Assembly (NCBI GenBank): GCA_009779595.1
Contig: WRDZ01000002.1
Coordinates: forward strand, 1-25,464
DNA: 25,464 bases
Direction of reading: 5' to 3'
Source of the DNA: Alphaproteobacteria bacterium
GTDB lineage: Bacteria > Pseudomonadota > Alphaproteobacteria > WRDZ01
The notes under the pieces are model-generated. The model saw only the letters and a list, made by a program, of their open reading frames with translations, ran no database searches and was not told the DNA's origin. A program made the position numbers and the translations under genes. Position 1 is the first letter of the stretch. Each line of letters opens with the position of its first letter. Of the stretch, positions 15,881 to 22,306 are shown one piece after another.

Positions 15881-16675
15881 TTACCAGGTTATCTGGGAGG
15901 CGGCCTGGCTTACTATCACGTCGAAGTCTTCGGCCAATTCATGGTACCGCCTTTCGAAATTGCTGTTTTCCATGCACCTGCTTCTCCTGGATATGGCGAA
16001 GAACACGTGGCGGCCTCCAAGGGCCGGAGCCAGCCTAAGCCCGGCGTCGCGCCAGTCCGGTTCCCTTAACAGCCGCCTTGCGCGGTACGTGTCGACCAGG
16101 AAAAACTCCGCCCGCCGGGTTTCCAGCCTGGCCAGGGCCTCGGCATCGGAATTGACCGGGGTAAGGTTCAGCTGGTGCCTGTTTATAAGCATCCCTGCCT
16201 GGCGGGTCATGTCGGAATCGCCTACATACACCCCCCGCATGCCCTTGAAGTCGGCCGGGGTTTCGTGCCTGCTGTCCCCGTCCAGGTACAGCGCCCCGAT
16301 AAGGTTGTTGAAGAACCCGGGCTGCAGGAATTTGATATGGGCCTCGGCAAGGGAGTCATAATACAATCCCAGGCCAATGTCCACTTCGCCCGAAATCAAG
16401 GCATTTTGCAGCGCGGCCGAATCAGGGAACGCGACTATGATAATCTCGTGGTTCTCGTGCAGCACCGGGAACATCGCGTTCAGCACGGACATTGCCAGTC
16501 CGTCGACCTGGCCCAGGCGTATCTCGCCGGTCCTCCTGGCCATGGTGATGGGGAACATGTCGGCCACGACCCCTATCCTTTGGTTCCATCTTTCGCAAAC
16601 CGGCATGGCCCTTTGGGCCGCAGCCGCGCTGGAAACCAAGACCGCTATAACTATTGACCAGACAAGCCTGTGCAT
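15881..16675 (-). CDS. Periplasmic solute-binding protein, family-3-like, without transporter genes
   Basis: A 264-residue protein with a signal peptide (cleavage probably after SSAAAA near residue 20). The body has the two-lobe pattern of family-3 solute-binding proteins: RIGVVADMFPIT at the start, GEIRLGQVDGLAMSVLNAMF, then ALQNALISGEVDIGLGLYYD and ADFKGMRGVYVGDSDMTRQA in the second lobe. No permease or ATPase gene accompanies it. It lies between flaF (divergent) and the hook operon. It could be an orphan receptor for a sensor or chemotaxis protein elsewhere, or a domain recruited for envelope or flagellar work; ligand unknown. AGAGGTGG lies just before ATG 16675. Confidence 0.75.
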   Translation of the reverse strand: MHRLVWSIVIAVLVSSAAAAQRAMPVCERWNQRIGVVADMFPITMARRTGEIRLGQVDGLAMSVLNAMFPVLHENHEIIIVAFPDSAALQNALISGEVDIGLGLYYDSLAEAHIKFLQPGFFNNLIGALYLDGDSRHETPADFKGMRGVYVGDSDMTRQAGMLINRHQLNLTPVNSDAEALARLETRRAEFFLVDTYRARRLLREPDWRDAGLRLAPALGGRHVFFAISRRSRCMENSNFERRYHELAEDFDVIVSQAASQITW

Positions 16676-16745
16676 TATTCCACCTCTGTTATGTTTTCAT
16701 TAACTTTTGCGTACTACCATCTTCTTATATAAAGGTTAACAGAAA

Positions 16746-17186
16746 ATGAGCTATGCCCAAAATTACAAGGAAGCGACTTCGCAGACTCTTTTCCAGCAGG
16801 AAGTAGAGTCCAACGCCCTTGTCAACATGGCCGCCAAGCTGAACGCTTTGAAGCAGGACTGGGACGGGGACAGCGAAATCACCGCGCAGGTCCTGGAAAT
16901 GAACCGCAAGCTCTGGACCATACTTGTGGCCGAAGCCATAGAGCCGACCAACCCTCTGCCCCAGGACGTCAAGCAGAACGTGGTCAACGTGGCGTACTTC
17001 ATATTCAAGCACACGCTGAAGATGCTGGCCCAGGGGCAGGCCCAGGGGCTGGACGTCCTGATAAACATAAACCTGAACGTGGCAAAAGGGTTAAGCGAGG
17101 GGCTGGCGCACAAAAGGGCCGAGGAAAAGGCCAAGGCTCAGATGCAGGCCCAGCAGGGACTGCCCGTCATAGAACAAACTGCTTGA
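16746..17186 (+). CDS. flaF: Flagellar biosynthesis regulator FlaF
   Basis: A 146-residue protein matching FlaF: N-terminal MSYAQNYKEATSQTLFQQEV, then ESNALVNMAAKLNAL, the hallmark VLEMNRKLWTILVAEAI, then NPLPQDVKQNVVNVAYFI and the closing LININLNVAKGLSEGL. FlaF is a cytosolic protein of Alphaproteobacteria that works with FlbT in controlling flagellin expression and filament assembly. The length slightly exceeds the usual 115-125 because of an Ala/Gln-rich tail (AEEKAKAQMQAQQG). No flbT or flagellin gene is in the window. It is divergent from the solute-binding gene with a 70-bp gap; a weak AAAGG precedes ATG 16746. It is monocistronic, ending at the strong terminator 17233-17279. Confidence 0.85.
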   Translation: MSYAQNYKEATSQTLFQQEVESNALVNMAAKLNALKQDWDGDSEITAQVLEMNRKLWTILVAEAIEPTNPLPQDVKQNVVNVAYFIFKHTLKMLAQGQAQGLDVLININLNVAKGLSEGLAHKRAEEKAKAQMQAQQGLPVIEQTA

Positions 17187-17232
17187 TGGCAACAATTTAA
17201 AAACACACGTAAAAGGCGCAAGAAAAATCGCA

Positions 17233-17279
17233 AAAACGCCCTGTGGTCGGGGTGTTAGGGGAAGGAGGCAGGGCGTTTT
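17233..17279 (+). terminator. Rho-independent terminator after flaF
   Basis: Perfect 11-bp stem AAAACGCCCTG (17233-17243) with CAGGGCGTTTT (17269-17279), a 25-nt G-rich loop, then GTTGT. The T run is part of the stem. The flanking A and T runs make it usable in both directions, but only flaF reads into it. Confidence 0.8.
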
Positions 17280-17448
17280 GTTGTATATGAAAGGAAACCA
17301 GCGCGCATAGGCAAGCTTCCCGCCGTTTAAACTAAACCCTGGCGTCTTGCCAGAGAGGCCCAAGCCCGCCCCCCTCATATTTTGTCAACGAAAAAACATA
17401 TCCGGAAGTTTTGTTTTTTTAGATGGGCGGGAGCGTTAAAACCTTTGC

Positions 17449-17477
17449 TTTACAATCCGTCGTTTATGGCATAGAAT
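17449..17477 (+). promoter_or_regulatory. Sigma-70-type promoter directly abutting the ThrC-like gene
   Basis: TTTACA (17449-17454), 17-bp spacer, TAGAAT (17472-17477). The -10 ends 7 nt before ATG 17485, so transcription would start at or next to the A of the start codon. No ribosome site fits, which suggests a leaderless mRNA. Confidence 0.5.
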
Positions 17478-17484
17478 CGTAGGC

Positions 17485-18816
17485 ATGAGATATGCAAGCA
17501 CCAGAACGGCCCCAAGCAAGACTTTAAGCGGCTTTTCCGACGCTCTGATGACCCGCGCCACCAAGCAGCCCGGAGTCTTCGCCCCGGCCTCGGTGCCCAT
17601 GCTTAACTCGCTTGAGCTTAAGGCCCTGCGCGAGCTTTCGTGGGTCGACCTTTCGGTGGAAATCATCAAGCTTTTCGCCCCGTCGCTTGCCAAGAAAGAG
17701 GTGCTGAAAGCCGCCCTGCAGGCCGTTGCGAACAAATCCCTGCACCCGGCGGTTATCCCGCTGGAGCAGATAGGGCGGCACACCTGGCTGGCCCAAGGCT
17801 ATATGTGGCCCACTCAAAGTGACAGCCACTGCGCAATGGAGCTTTTGCGCGCTCTTATCGACATGATAGGCGGCAAGCCCGCGGGCTTTGTCGGGGCGAC
17901 CACCGGCGACAGCGGGGCGGCCGCCATTTACGCCCTGGCGGACAAGGCCCCTGTCATCACGGTCTTCCCGCACGAGCGGCTGGACGAATACCGCCGCCGC
18001 GGCCTTACCACGTGCGACAAGCAAAACTCTTATGTTTTCGCGGTCGACGGCGACATAGACGCGGCGTTCGAAACCTCGCGCCGGCTGGCCGCGGATTTCG
18101 GGCTGGTGTCCTATGACCAGCAGAACATAATCCACGTCATAGCCCAGATTATCGAGGTGTTCTATACCGCGCTCAGCGCCGGGGCCCCTGAACGCGAGGT
18201 GGTCTTCGCCTATACCGACCCAAACGCAAGCCTTGCCACCGCCGCGCTTATCGCCCGCAAGATGGGGCTGCCCGTCCGCTTCACCCTGGCCGTGGGCGGC
18301 CTGTGGGACGAGTTTTCCAGCAGGGCCACGCTGCCCTCGACGCGCGACCGCCCCAGCCGCCCGCTGCGCCCCGTGAACCTGGAACGCCTGGTCTTCGTGG
18401 CAAGCGGCAACGACATAACCCTTACAAACCAGTTCTTCGAATCCCCGTACATACCGCTTGACCCCGGCGTGTTCAAGGCCATACGCCCGCACCTCAAGGG
18501 GGTGCGCGTTTCACTTGAAAACGCCCGCAAAACCATGCAGGAGGCATACAGAAGCAGCGGGGTCATACTGGACCTGAACGCCGCCGAAGCCCTTGAAGCC
18601 GCCAGGTCCCACGTTATCGACGGGACGTCCATGGTGGTGGTGCAGCACGCCCACGGCCTTAACAACCCCGCCATATTCAGGGAGGTCACGGGCGCTTCCC
18701 CCGTGCTGCCGCAATACACGGCCGCCCTGGAAGCCGCCGACAGGCCCGAAAGGCTTGTGCTGGCGCGCGACTACAAGACCTTGTGCGAACACATATCGAA
18801 AATAATGGGGCGCTAG
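17485..18816 (+). CDS. Threonine-synthase-like protein lacking the PLP lysine (pseudoenzyme), linked to flhF-flhG
   Basis: A 443-residue protein with full-length threonine synthase (ThrC) architecture: N-terminal MRYASTR, then PMLNSLELKALRELSWVDLS, HPAVIPLEQIGRHTWLAQG, the GATTGDSGAAA loop (residues 137-147), HERLDEYRRRGLTT, and NLERLVF. In ThrC the PLP lysine lies in GPTLAFKD; here the aligned segment (108-115) is WPTQSDSH, so the lysine is Ser114. The phosphate-binding PTGNFGD loop is likewise replaced (AYTDPNAS). It therefore probably cannot make threonine. Its stop is one base from the flhF start, implying co-translation with flhF and flhG. It may act as a structural or metabolite-sensing partner; that is inference. 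The start is supported by the family-typical M-[KR]-Y-x-S-T-R. Confidence 0.8.
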   Translation: MRYASTRTAPSKTLSGFSDALMTRATKQPGVFAPASVPMLNSLELKALRELSWVDLSVEIIKLFAPSLAKKEVLKAALQAVANKSLHPAVIPLEQIGRHTWLAQGYMWPTQSDSHCAMELLRALIDMIGGKPAGFVGATTGDSGAAAIYALADKAPVITVFPHERLDEYRRRGLTTCDKQNSYVFAVDGDIDAAFETSRRLAADFGLVSYDQQNIIHVIAQIIEVFYTALSAGAPEREVVFAYTDPNASLATAALIARKMGLPVRFTLAVGGLWDEFSSRATLPSTRDRPSRPLRPVNLERLVFVASGNDITLTNQFFESPYIPLDPGVFKAIRPHLKGVRVSLENARKTMQEAYRSSGVILDLNAAEALEAARSHVIDGTSMVVVQHAHGLNNPAIFREVTGASPVLPQYTAALEAADRPERLVLARDYKTLCEHISKIMGR

Positions 18817-18817
18817 C

Positions 18818-19744
18818 ATGCGGGTAAAGCTCTATACCGCTGACACCATGGCCCAGGCCCTTGAACTTATGAAGGCCGAGCTTGGGGATTCGGCCTTGCT
18901 GGTGTCCACCCAGCGCAACCTTTCCGGCCAAGGGATAAGGATAACCGCGGCCATAGACGACGATTTCGACCCCACGCAGCTGCCGCAGCCCAACGCCTTT
19001 TCCAAGTCCGCAAGCGACATGGCCGAAATCCTGCAGAACCACGGAGTGGACGAAGCCGCCGCAAGGAAGCTGCTGTCGGGCGGCGACCCCGAGGCCAGGA
19101 CAGCCCGCGAATTCCTGTTCTCGTCCGCCGTCAAAGGCGTACAGTTCGCCCCGCTTGACCTTTCGCACCAGCCAAAGGCCGTCATGCTGATAGGCGTCAG
19201 CGGTGGCGGGAAAACCCTGATGGCCGCCAAGCTTGCCGCCAAGGTGCGCATGAACGGCGGCAAGGCCGCGCTGATAAGCGCGGACAGCGTCAAGGCCGGG
19301 GCCATGGGCCAGCTGCAGGCCCTGGCCGAAATCATGGGCTCGCCGTTTTTTAAAGCGCGGACCGAGGCCGAAATCGCCCGCCGGACCCAGGAAGCGCTGA
19401 AGACATATGACCAGGTGATTATCGACACCCCCTCGTTCAACCCTTTGAGCAAGAAGGACACCGGGGCTATCGCCGCCCTTTGCGCCATGCCCAAGACCGA
19501 AAGCGTCGCGGTGATACCGGCCGGGCTGGACCCATGCGACCTGGACGCCCACCTTGACCTGTTCTGCGCGTGGAAGGTCAGGCGGGCGATTGTGACAAAG
19601 CTGGACTGCACGGCGCGCAAGGGGACTCTGGTCAAGGCCGGGACGCGCCTTGCGCTGGCGCATTTCGGGGAATCGGTCTCCGTGGTGCAGGGGCTGGTCG
19701 ACGCAACGCCGGACGGCTTTGTCGGCCATTTTTTCAAGCAGTGA
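18818..19744 (+). CDS. flhF: FlhF-like SRP-family GTPase with altered G motifs
   Basis: A 308-residue protein. The N-terminus MRVKLYTADTMAQALELMKA followed by ELGDSALLVSTQR is typical of FlhF, which marks the pole for flagellum assembly. The GTPase domain has P-loop GVSGGGKTL (Lys132), where family members usually have GKTT. The DTAGR motif reads DTPSFNP (Asp203), losing the conserved Gly. TKLD is present near residue 260. It is shorter than many FlhFs (about 350-450), with a small B domain. This combination suggests nucleotide binding without normal hydrolysis. It sits one base after the ThrC-like stop and 23 bp before flhG. GGGG precedes ATG 18818 by about 8 nt. Confidence 0.85.
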   Translation: MRVKLYTADTMAQALELMKAELGDSALLVSTQRNLSGQGIRITAAIDDDFDPTQLPQPNAFSKSASDMAEILQNHGVDEAAARKLLSGGDPEARTAREFLFSSAVKGVQFAPLDLSHQPKAVMLIGVSGGGKTLMAAKLAAKVRMNGGKAALISADSVKAGAMGQLQALAEIMGSPFFKARTEAEIARRTQEALKTYDQVIIDTPSFNPLSKKDTGAIAALCAMPKTESVAVIPAGLDPCDLDAHLDLFCAWKVRRAIVTKLDCTARKGTLVKAGTRLALAHFGESVSVVQGLVDATPDGFVGHFFKQ

Positions 19745-19767
19745 TTCAAGGATTTTAAGGAGCGAAC

Positions 19768-20532
19768 ATGCACGACAACAACAACAAAATCATCGCGGTG
19801 GCCTCGGGCAAGGGCGGAGTGGGCAAGACATGGTTCGCCATAACGCTGGCCCAGGCCCTGTCCAAGGCGGGCGAAAAGGTGCTTTTGTTCGACGGCGACT
19901 TCGGGCTGGCCAACGTCGACATACAGCTGGGCCTGATGGCCAAGGACGACCTAAGCGCCGTGGTGTCAAACAAGAAAACCCTGAACCAGATAGTTACCAC
20001 GTCGCATAACGGCGGGTTCGCCGTGTTCGACGTGATTGTCGGGCATTCGGGCATAGGCTCTTTGTGCGGGCTTCCGGCAAGCCGGCTGCAGCTGCTTATC
20101 GACGACATGAAAGCCCTGGCCGCCGACTACGACCGGGTGATAATCGACGTGGCCGCCGGCATAGAAGAGGCGGTCATAATGCTGATAAACGCGGCACAGC
20201 AGTGCATTGTCGTCACCAACGACGAACCCACGGCCCTGACCGACGCGTACGCCTTGATAAAGACCATGATGCTGCAGAAAAGCAAGGTCGCCATGCACGC
20301 CGTGATAAACAGCGCCAGCAGCGAAAAGGACGGCATGAAGGTGTACGATACCCTGGACAAGTCGTGCAAGCATTTCCTGAAGCTGAACGTGCCGCTGCTT
20401 GGCATAATCCGGCGCGACACCAAGGTCAAGGAAAGCATAAAGAACCAAGAGGCCCTGCTTACCCGCTATCCCTTCACCGAGGCTGCCGAGGACGTTGTAA
20501 GCATAGCCCAGAAAATCATCCGGCAGGCGTGA
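19768..20532 (+). CDS. flhG: FlhG/FleN-like MinD-family ATPase
   Basis: A 254-residue ParA/MinD ATPase that limits flagellar number together with FlhF. The deviant Walker A is SGKGGVGKT (residues 13-21), followed by the VLLFDGDFGLANVDIQLGL strand and loop, Walker B-like DRVIIDVAAGIE, and VVTNDEPTALTDAYALIK. The end, IIRRDTKVKESIKNQEALL, matches the family C-terminus. The protein starts only six residues before the first strand, so the N-terminal extension with the DQAxxLR motif, which activates FlhF in Bacillus, is missing. AAGGAG lies 5 nt before ATG 19768. Last gene of the three-gene unit. Confidence 0.9.
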   Translation: MHDNNNKIIAVASGKGGVGKTWFAITLAQALSKAGEKVLLFDGDFGLANVDIQLGLMAKDDLSAVVSNKKTLNQIVTTSHNGGFAVFDVIVGHSGIGSLCGLPASRLQLLIDDMKALAADYDRVIIDVAAGIEEAVIMLINAAQQCIVVTNDEPTALTDAYALIKTMMLQKSKVAMHAVINSASSEKDGMKVYDTLDKSCKHFLKLNVPLLGIIRRDTKVKESIKNQEALLTRYPFTEAAEDVVSIAQKIIRQA

Positions 20533-20557
20533 AAGCGCCTTCAAGGGAAAACACATA

Positions 20558-20586
20558 TTGACTTCTTCGGTGGATTGTTGTATAGT
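20558..20586 (+). promoter_or_regulatory. Near-consensus sigma-70 promoter, first exported paralog
   Basis: TTGACT (20558-20563), 17-bp spacer, TATAGT (20581-20586). The predicted start near 20593 gives a leader of about 36 nt ending in AAGAAAGGA and ATG 20629. Confidence 0.75.
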
Positions 20587-20628
20587 CGGCCCAAATTATT
20601 GTCGATATATAAAGAAAGGATACGGACA

Positions 20629-21522
20629 ATGGGCGACCAATACTACAATAAAACAACCGATAATGAAAAGAACTCTAAAAAGCCAAACTATGGAAACTAT
20701 GGCGTAACCGGATATAAAAGAAAGGGCTGGACGCCGAAAAGCTTGATTGCTTTTGGCCTTGCGGCAACCTTTGTTCTTGGTTGCGGAGCGTTCCTTTTCC
20801 CCAGGAAGGCCGGTGATAAGGAAAAACCTGTGGACCTTGACCAAACCCCGGCTTTGGGGTATGAAACGGTCCCGGAAAGCGGCCCCGGCTTGCCGCCGGA
20901 AACGCAACAGGAAGCCTATGCGGCTCATGAGGATTTTGAATTATTCGGGACAGATTTTTACAACCCGTTCCCGGACCCGGACTATCCGGACCACATGCTT
21001 GAGAAGCTGCTTCACATAAACCAGATGGACGCCTGCGAGATACACGGCGTCGACTGGCAGGGGCACCATTTCGCCGCCATGATAACGGAAGCCGAGAAAT
21101 CCATGCCCGGCATCGGCGAAATGTCCCATGAAATAAGGCAGGCCATAGACCTGGCCAACCTGATGGCGGCCCAGCAAGGCGAAGACACCGCAATACACTG
21201 GAAGGGCTCGGTTGACAGGCCCGGCTGGTGCTATATCCCGTCGGGCGTGCTTAACGAAGCGTTCCGCGATTACAATGCGGCCATTATCGGAGCCGAAAAC
21301 GACACGGGCATCTTCAGGATGATAATCCCGCTGCGCGAAAATATGGCGGAAACCTTAAGCTTTGTCGAACTGGACGAAAAAGCGCTGGAGCGGGCAAACC
21401 CCTTCTTTTTCGACGCCCTTGGCAACAGGCAAGACCATCAGTCGGGAGCCTGCTCTGTCAAACCTGGCAATGGGGCATCGGGACAGACAAACCTGCCCAA
21501 AGGCTTTGATTACAGAAGGTGA
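20629..21522 (+). CDS. Membrane-anchored exported protein, unknown family (paralog 1)
   Basis: A 297-residue protein; ATG 20629 is chosen for AGAAAGGA 8 nt upstream and because the promoter lies just before it. A polar Asn/Lys/Tyr-rich cytoplasmic segment (1-37) precedes one hydrophobic helix (about 38-57), likely an uncleaved signal anchor. A Pro-rich linker and a globular periplasmic domain (about 115-265) follow. That domain shares an ungapped pattern with the next gene's product: CExH at 136-139, His147, then CYI at 201-203, AF at 211-212 and YN at 215-216. The two cysteines could form a disulfide. I do not recognise the family. The first 60 codons are noticeably more AT-rich than neighbouring genes. 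Confidence 0.75.
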   Translation: MGDQYYNKTTDNEKNSKKPNYGNYGVTGYKRKGWTPKSLIAFGLAATFVLGCGAFLFPRKAGDKEKPVDLDQTPALGYETVPESGPGLPPETQQEAYAAHEDFELFGTDFYNPFPDPDYPDHMLEKLLHINQMDACEIHGVDWQGHHFAAMITEAEKSMPGIGEMSHEIRQAIDLANLMAAQQGEDTAIHWKGSVDRPGWCYIPSGVLNEAFRDYNAAIIGAENDTGIFRMIIPLRENMAETLSFVELDEKALERANPFFFDALGNRQDHQSGACSVKPGNGASGQTNLPKGFDYRR

Positions 21523-21550
21523 AGATAAAGCCGCCAAGGCTTAAAATATC

Positions 21551-21579
21551 TTGACTTTGTTAGTAATTTATTATATAAT
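21551..21579 (+). promoter_or_regulatory. Near-consensus sigma-70 promoter, second exported paralog
   Basis: TTGACT (21551-21556), 17-bp spacer, perfect TATAAT (21574-21579). Predicted start near 21586; the leader is about 28 nt and carries a perfect AGGAGG at 21601-21606. Probably one of the strongest expression signals in the window. Confidence 0.85.
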
Positions 21580-21613
21580 GCCGTGTATAGATAACACAGC
21601 AGGAGGAAAAGCC

Positions 21614-22306
21614 ATGTCGTCTTTAAGTGAAAGAGCAGCAGCCATACTCGCCATAGGGACTTTTGTCGCTTGCGGCGTCAACGCCACCGCCACCCAGGCC
21701 GAGGCTTCCAGGCGGCACAACAACAACCGGGGGTTTGATTGGCAGCGGGACGTCGCAGAGCCGTTCAGGGACAACGTCAGATGGCAGATAAGGCGCCAAA
21801 GCGGCCAGTCGGGCGCGAACTTCGGCCATGATGTCGGCAACGCGATTTCAACGGCCATTTTCGGATGCCCCAATTTCCAAAGGGCGTATCGGGAAGCCAT
21901 CCATAATACCCCTGCGCTTACCTGCGAAACCCATGTCGGGGCGGACATGACCAGCCATCTCAACGCCGTGCTGCAGCAGGCGAACCTTGCGGACTACGCT
22001 CCTTTGGTAAGGCTGGCGTTCAGGAAGTACAACGCGCACGTTTTACGGAACAACAGCAACCCGAACAACCCAAGGATGGAGATGGTGCGCTTCCAGCGCG
22101 ACACCCAGACCGGCGCGTGCTATATCAACGGCGACTTTGCCGCGGCCGCTTTCCATTATTACAACGGCATATGGAAGAACCAGCACCTTCCCCAGTTCAT
22201 ACCGGACCCCGAAGGGTGGGGCAACGTCATACACAATGCACACGGTTATACAAGAAGGACAAGCAGCCGCCCGCACGGCTATGCCTACAGCAACGTACGC
22301 GGTTAG
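21614..22306 (+). CDS. Secreted or periplasmic protein, unknown family (paralog 2)
   Basis: A 230-residue protein; ATG 21614 is set by AGGAGG 7 nt upstream, and an earlier in-frame start at 21551 falls inside the promoter. A signal peptide covers about 1-31 (hydrophobic AAAILAIGTFVACG, cleavage near ATQAEA); Cys20 after FVA is a marginal lipobox. The mature part contains CETH at 104-107, His115, CYI at 169-171, AF at 179-180 and YN at 183-184, in the same spacing as the preceding gene. Cys85 is an extra cysteine. The tail is rich in Gly, His, Tyr and Arg. Its stop codon overlaps that of the opposing ATPase gene within four bases (22303-22306). Confidence 0.78.
   Translation: MSSLSERAAAILAIGTFVACGVNATATQAEASRRHNNNRGFDWQRDVAEPFRDNVRWQIRRQSGQSGANFGHDVGNAISTAIFGCPNFQRAYREAIHNTPALTCETHVGADMTSHLNAVLQQANLADYAPLVRLAFRKYNAHVLRNNSNPNNPRMEMVRFQRDTQTGACYINGDFAAAAFHYYNGIWKNQHLPQFIPDPEGWGNVIHNAHGYTRRTSSRPHGYAYSNVRG

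Noticed and set aside
17339..17353. CTGGC-GCCAG hairpin before the ThrC-like gene
   Set aside because: A 5-bp stem without a T run, not convincing as terminator or regulator.
17524..18492. Minus-strand frames opposite the ThrC-like gene and flhF (also 18686-19729)
   Set aside because: Shadow frames; the plus-strand proteins match known families throughout their length.
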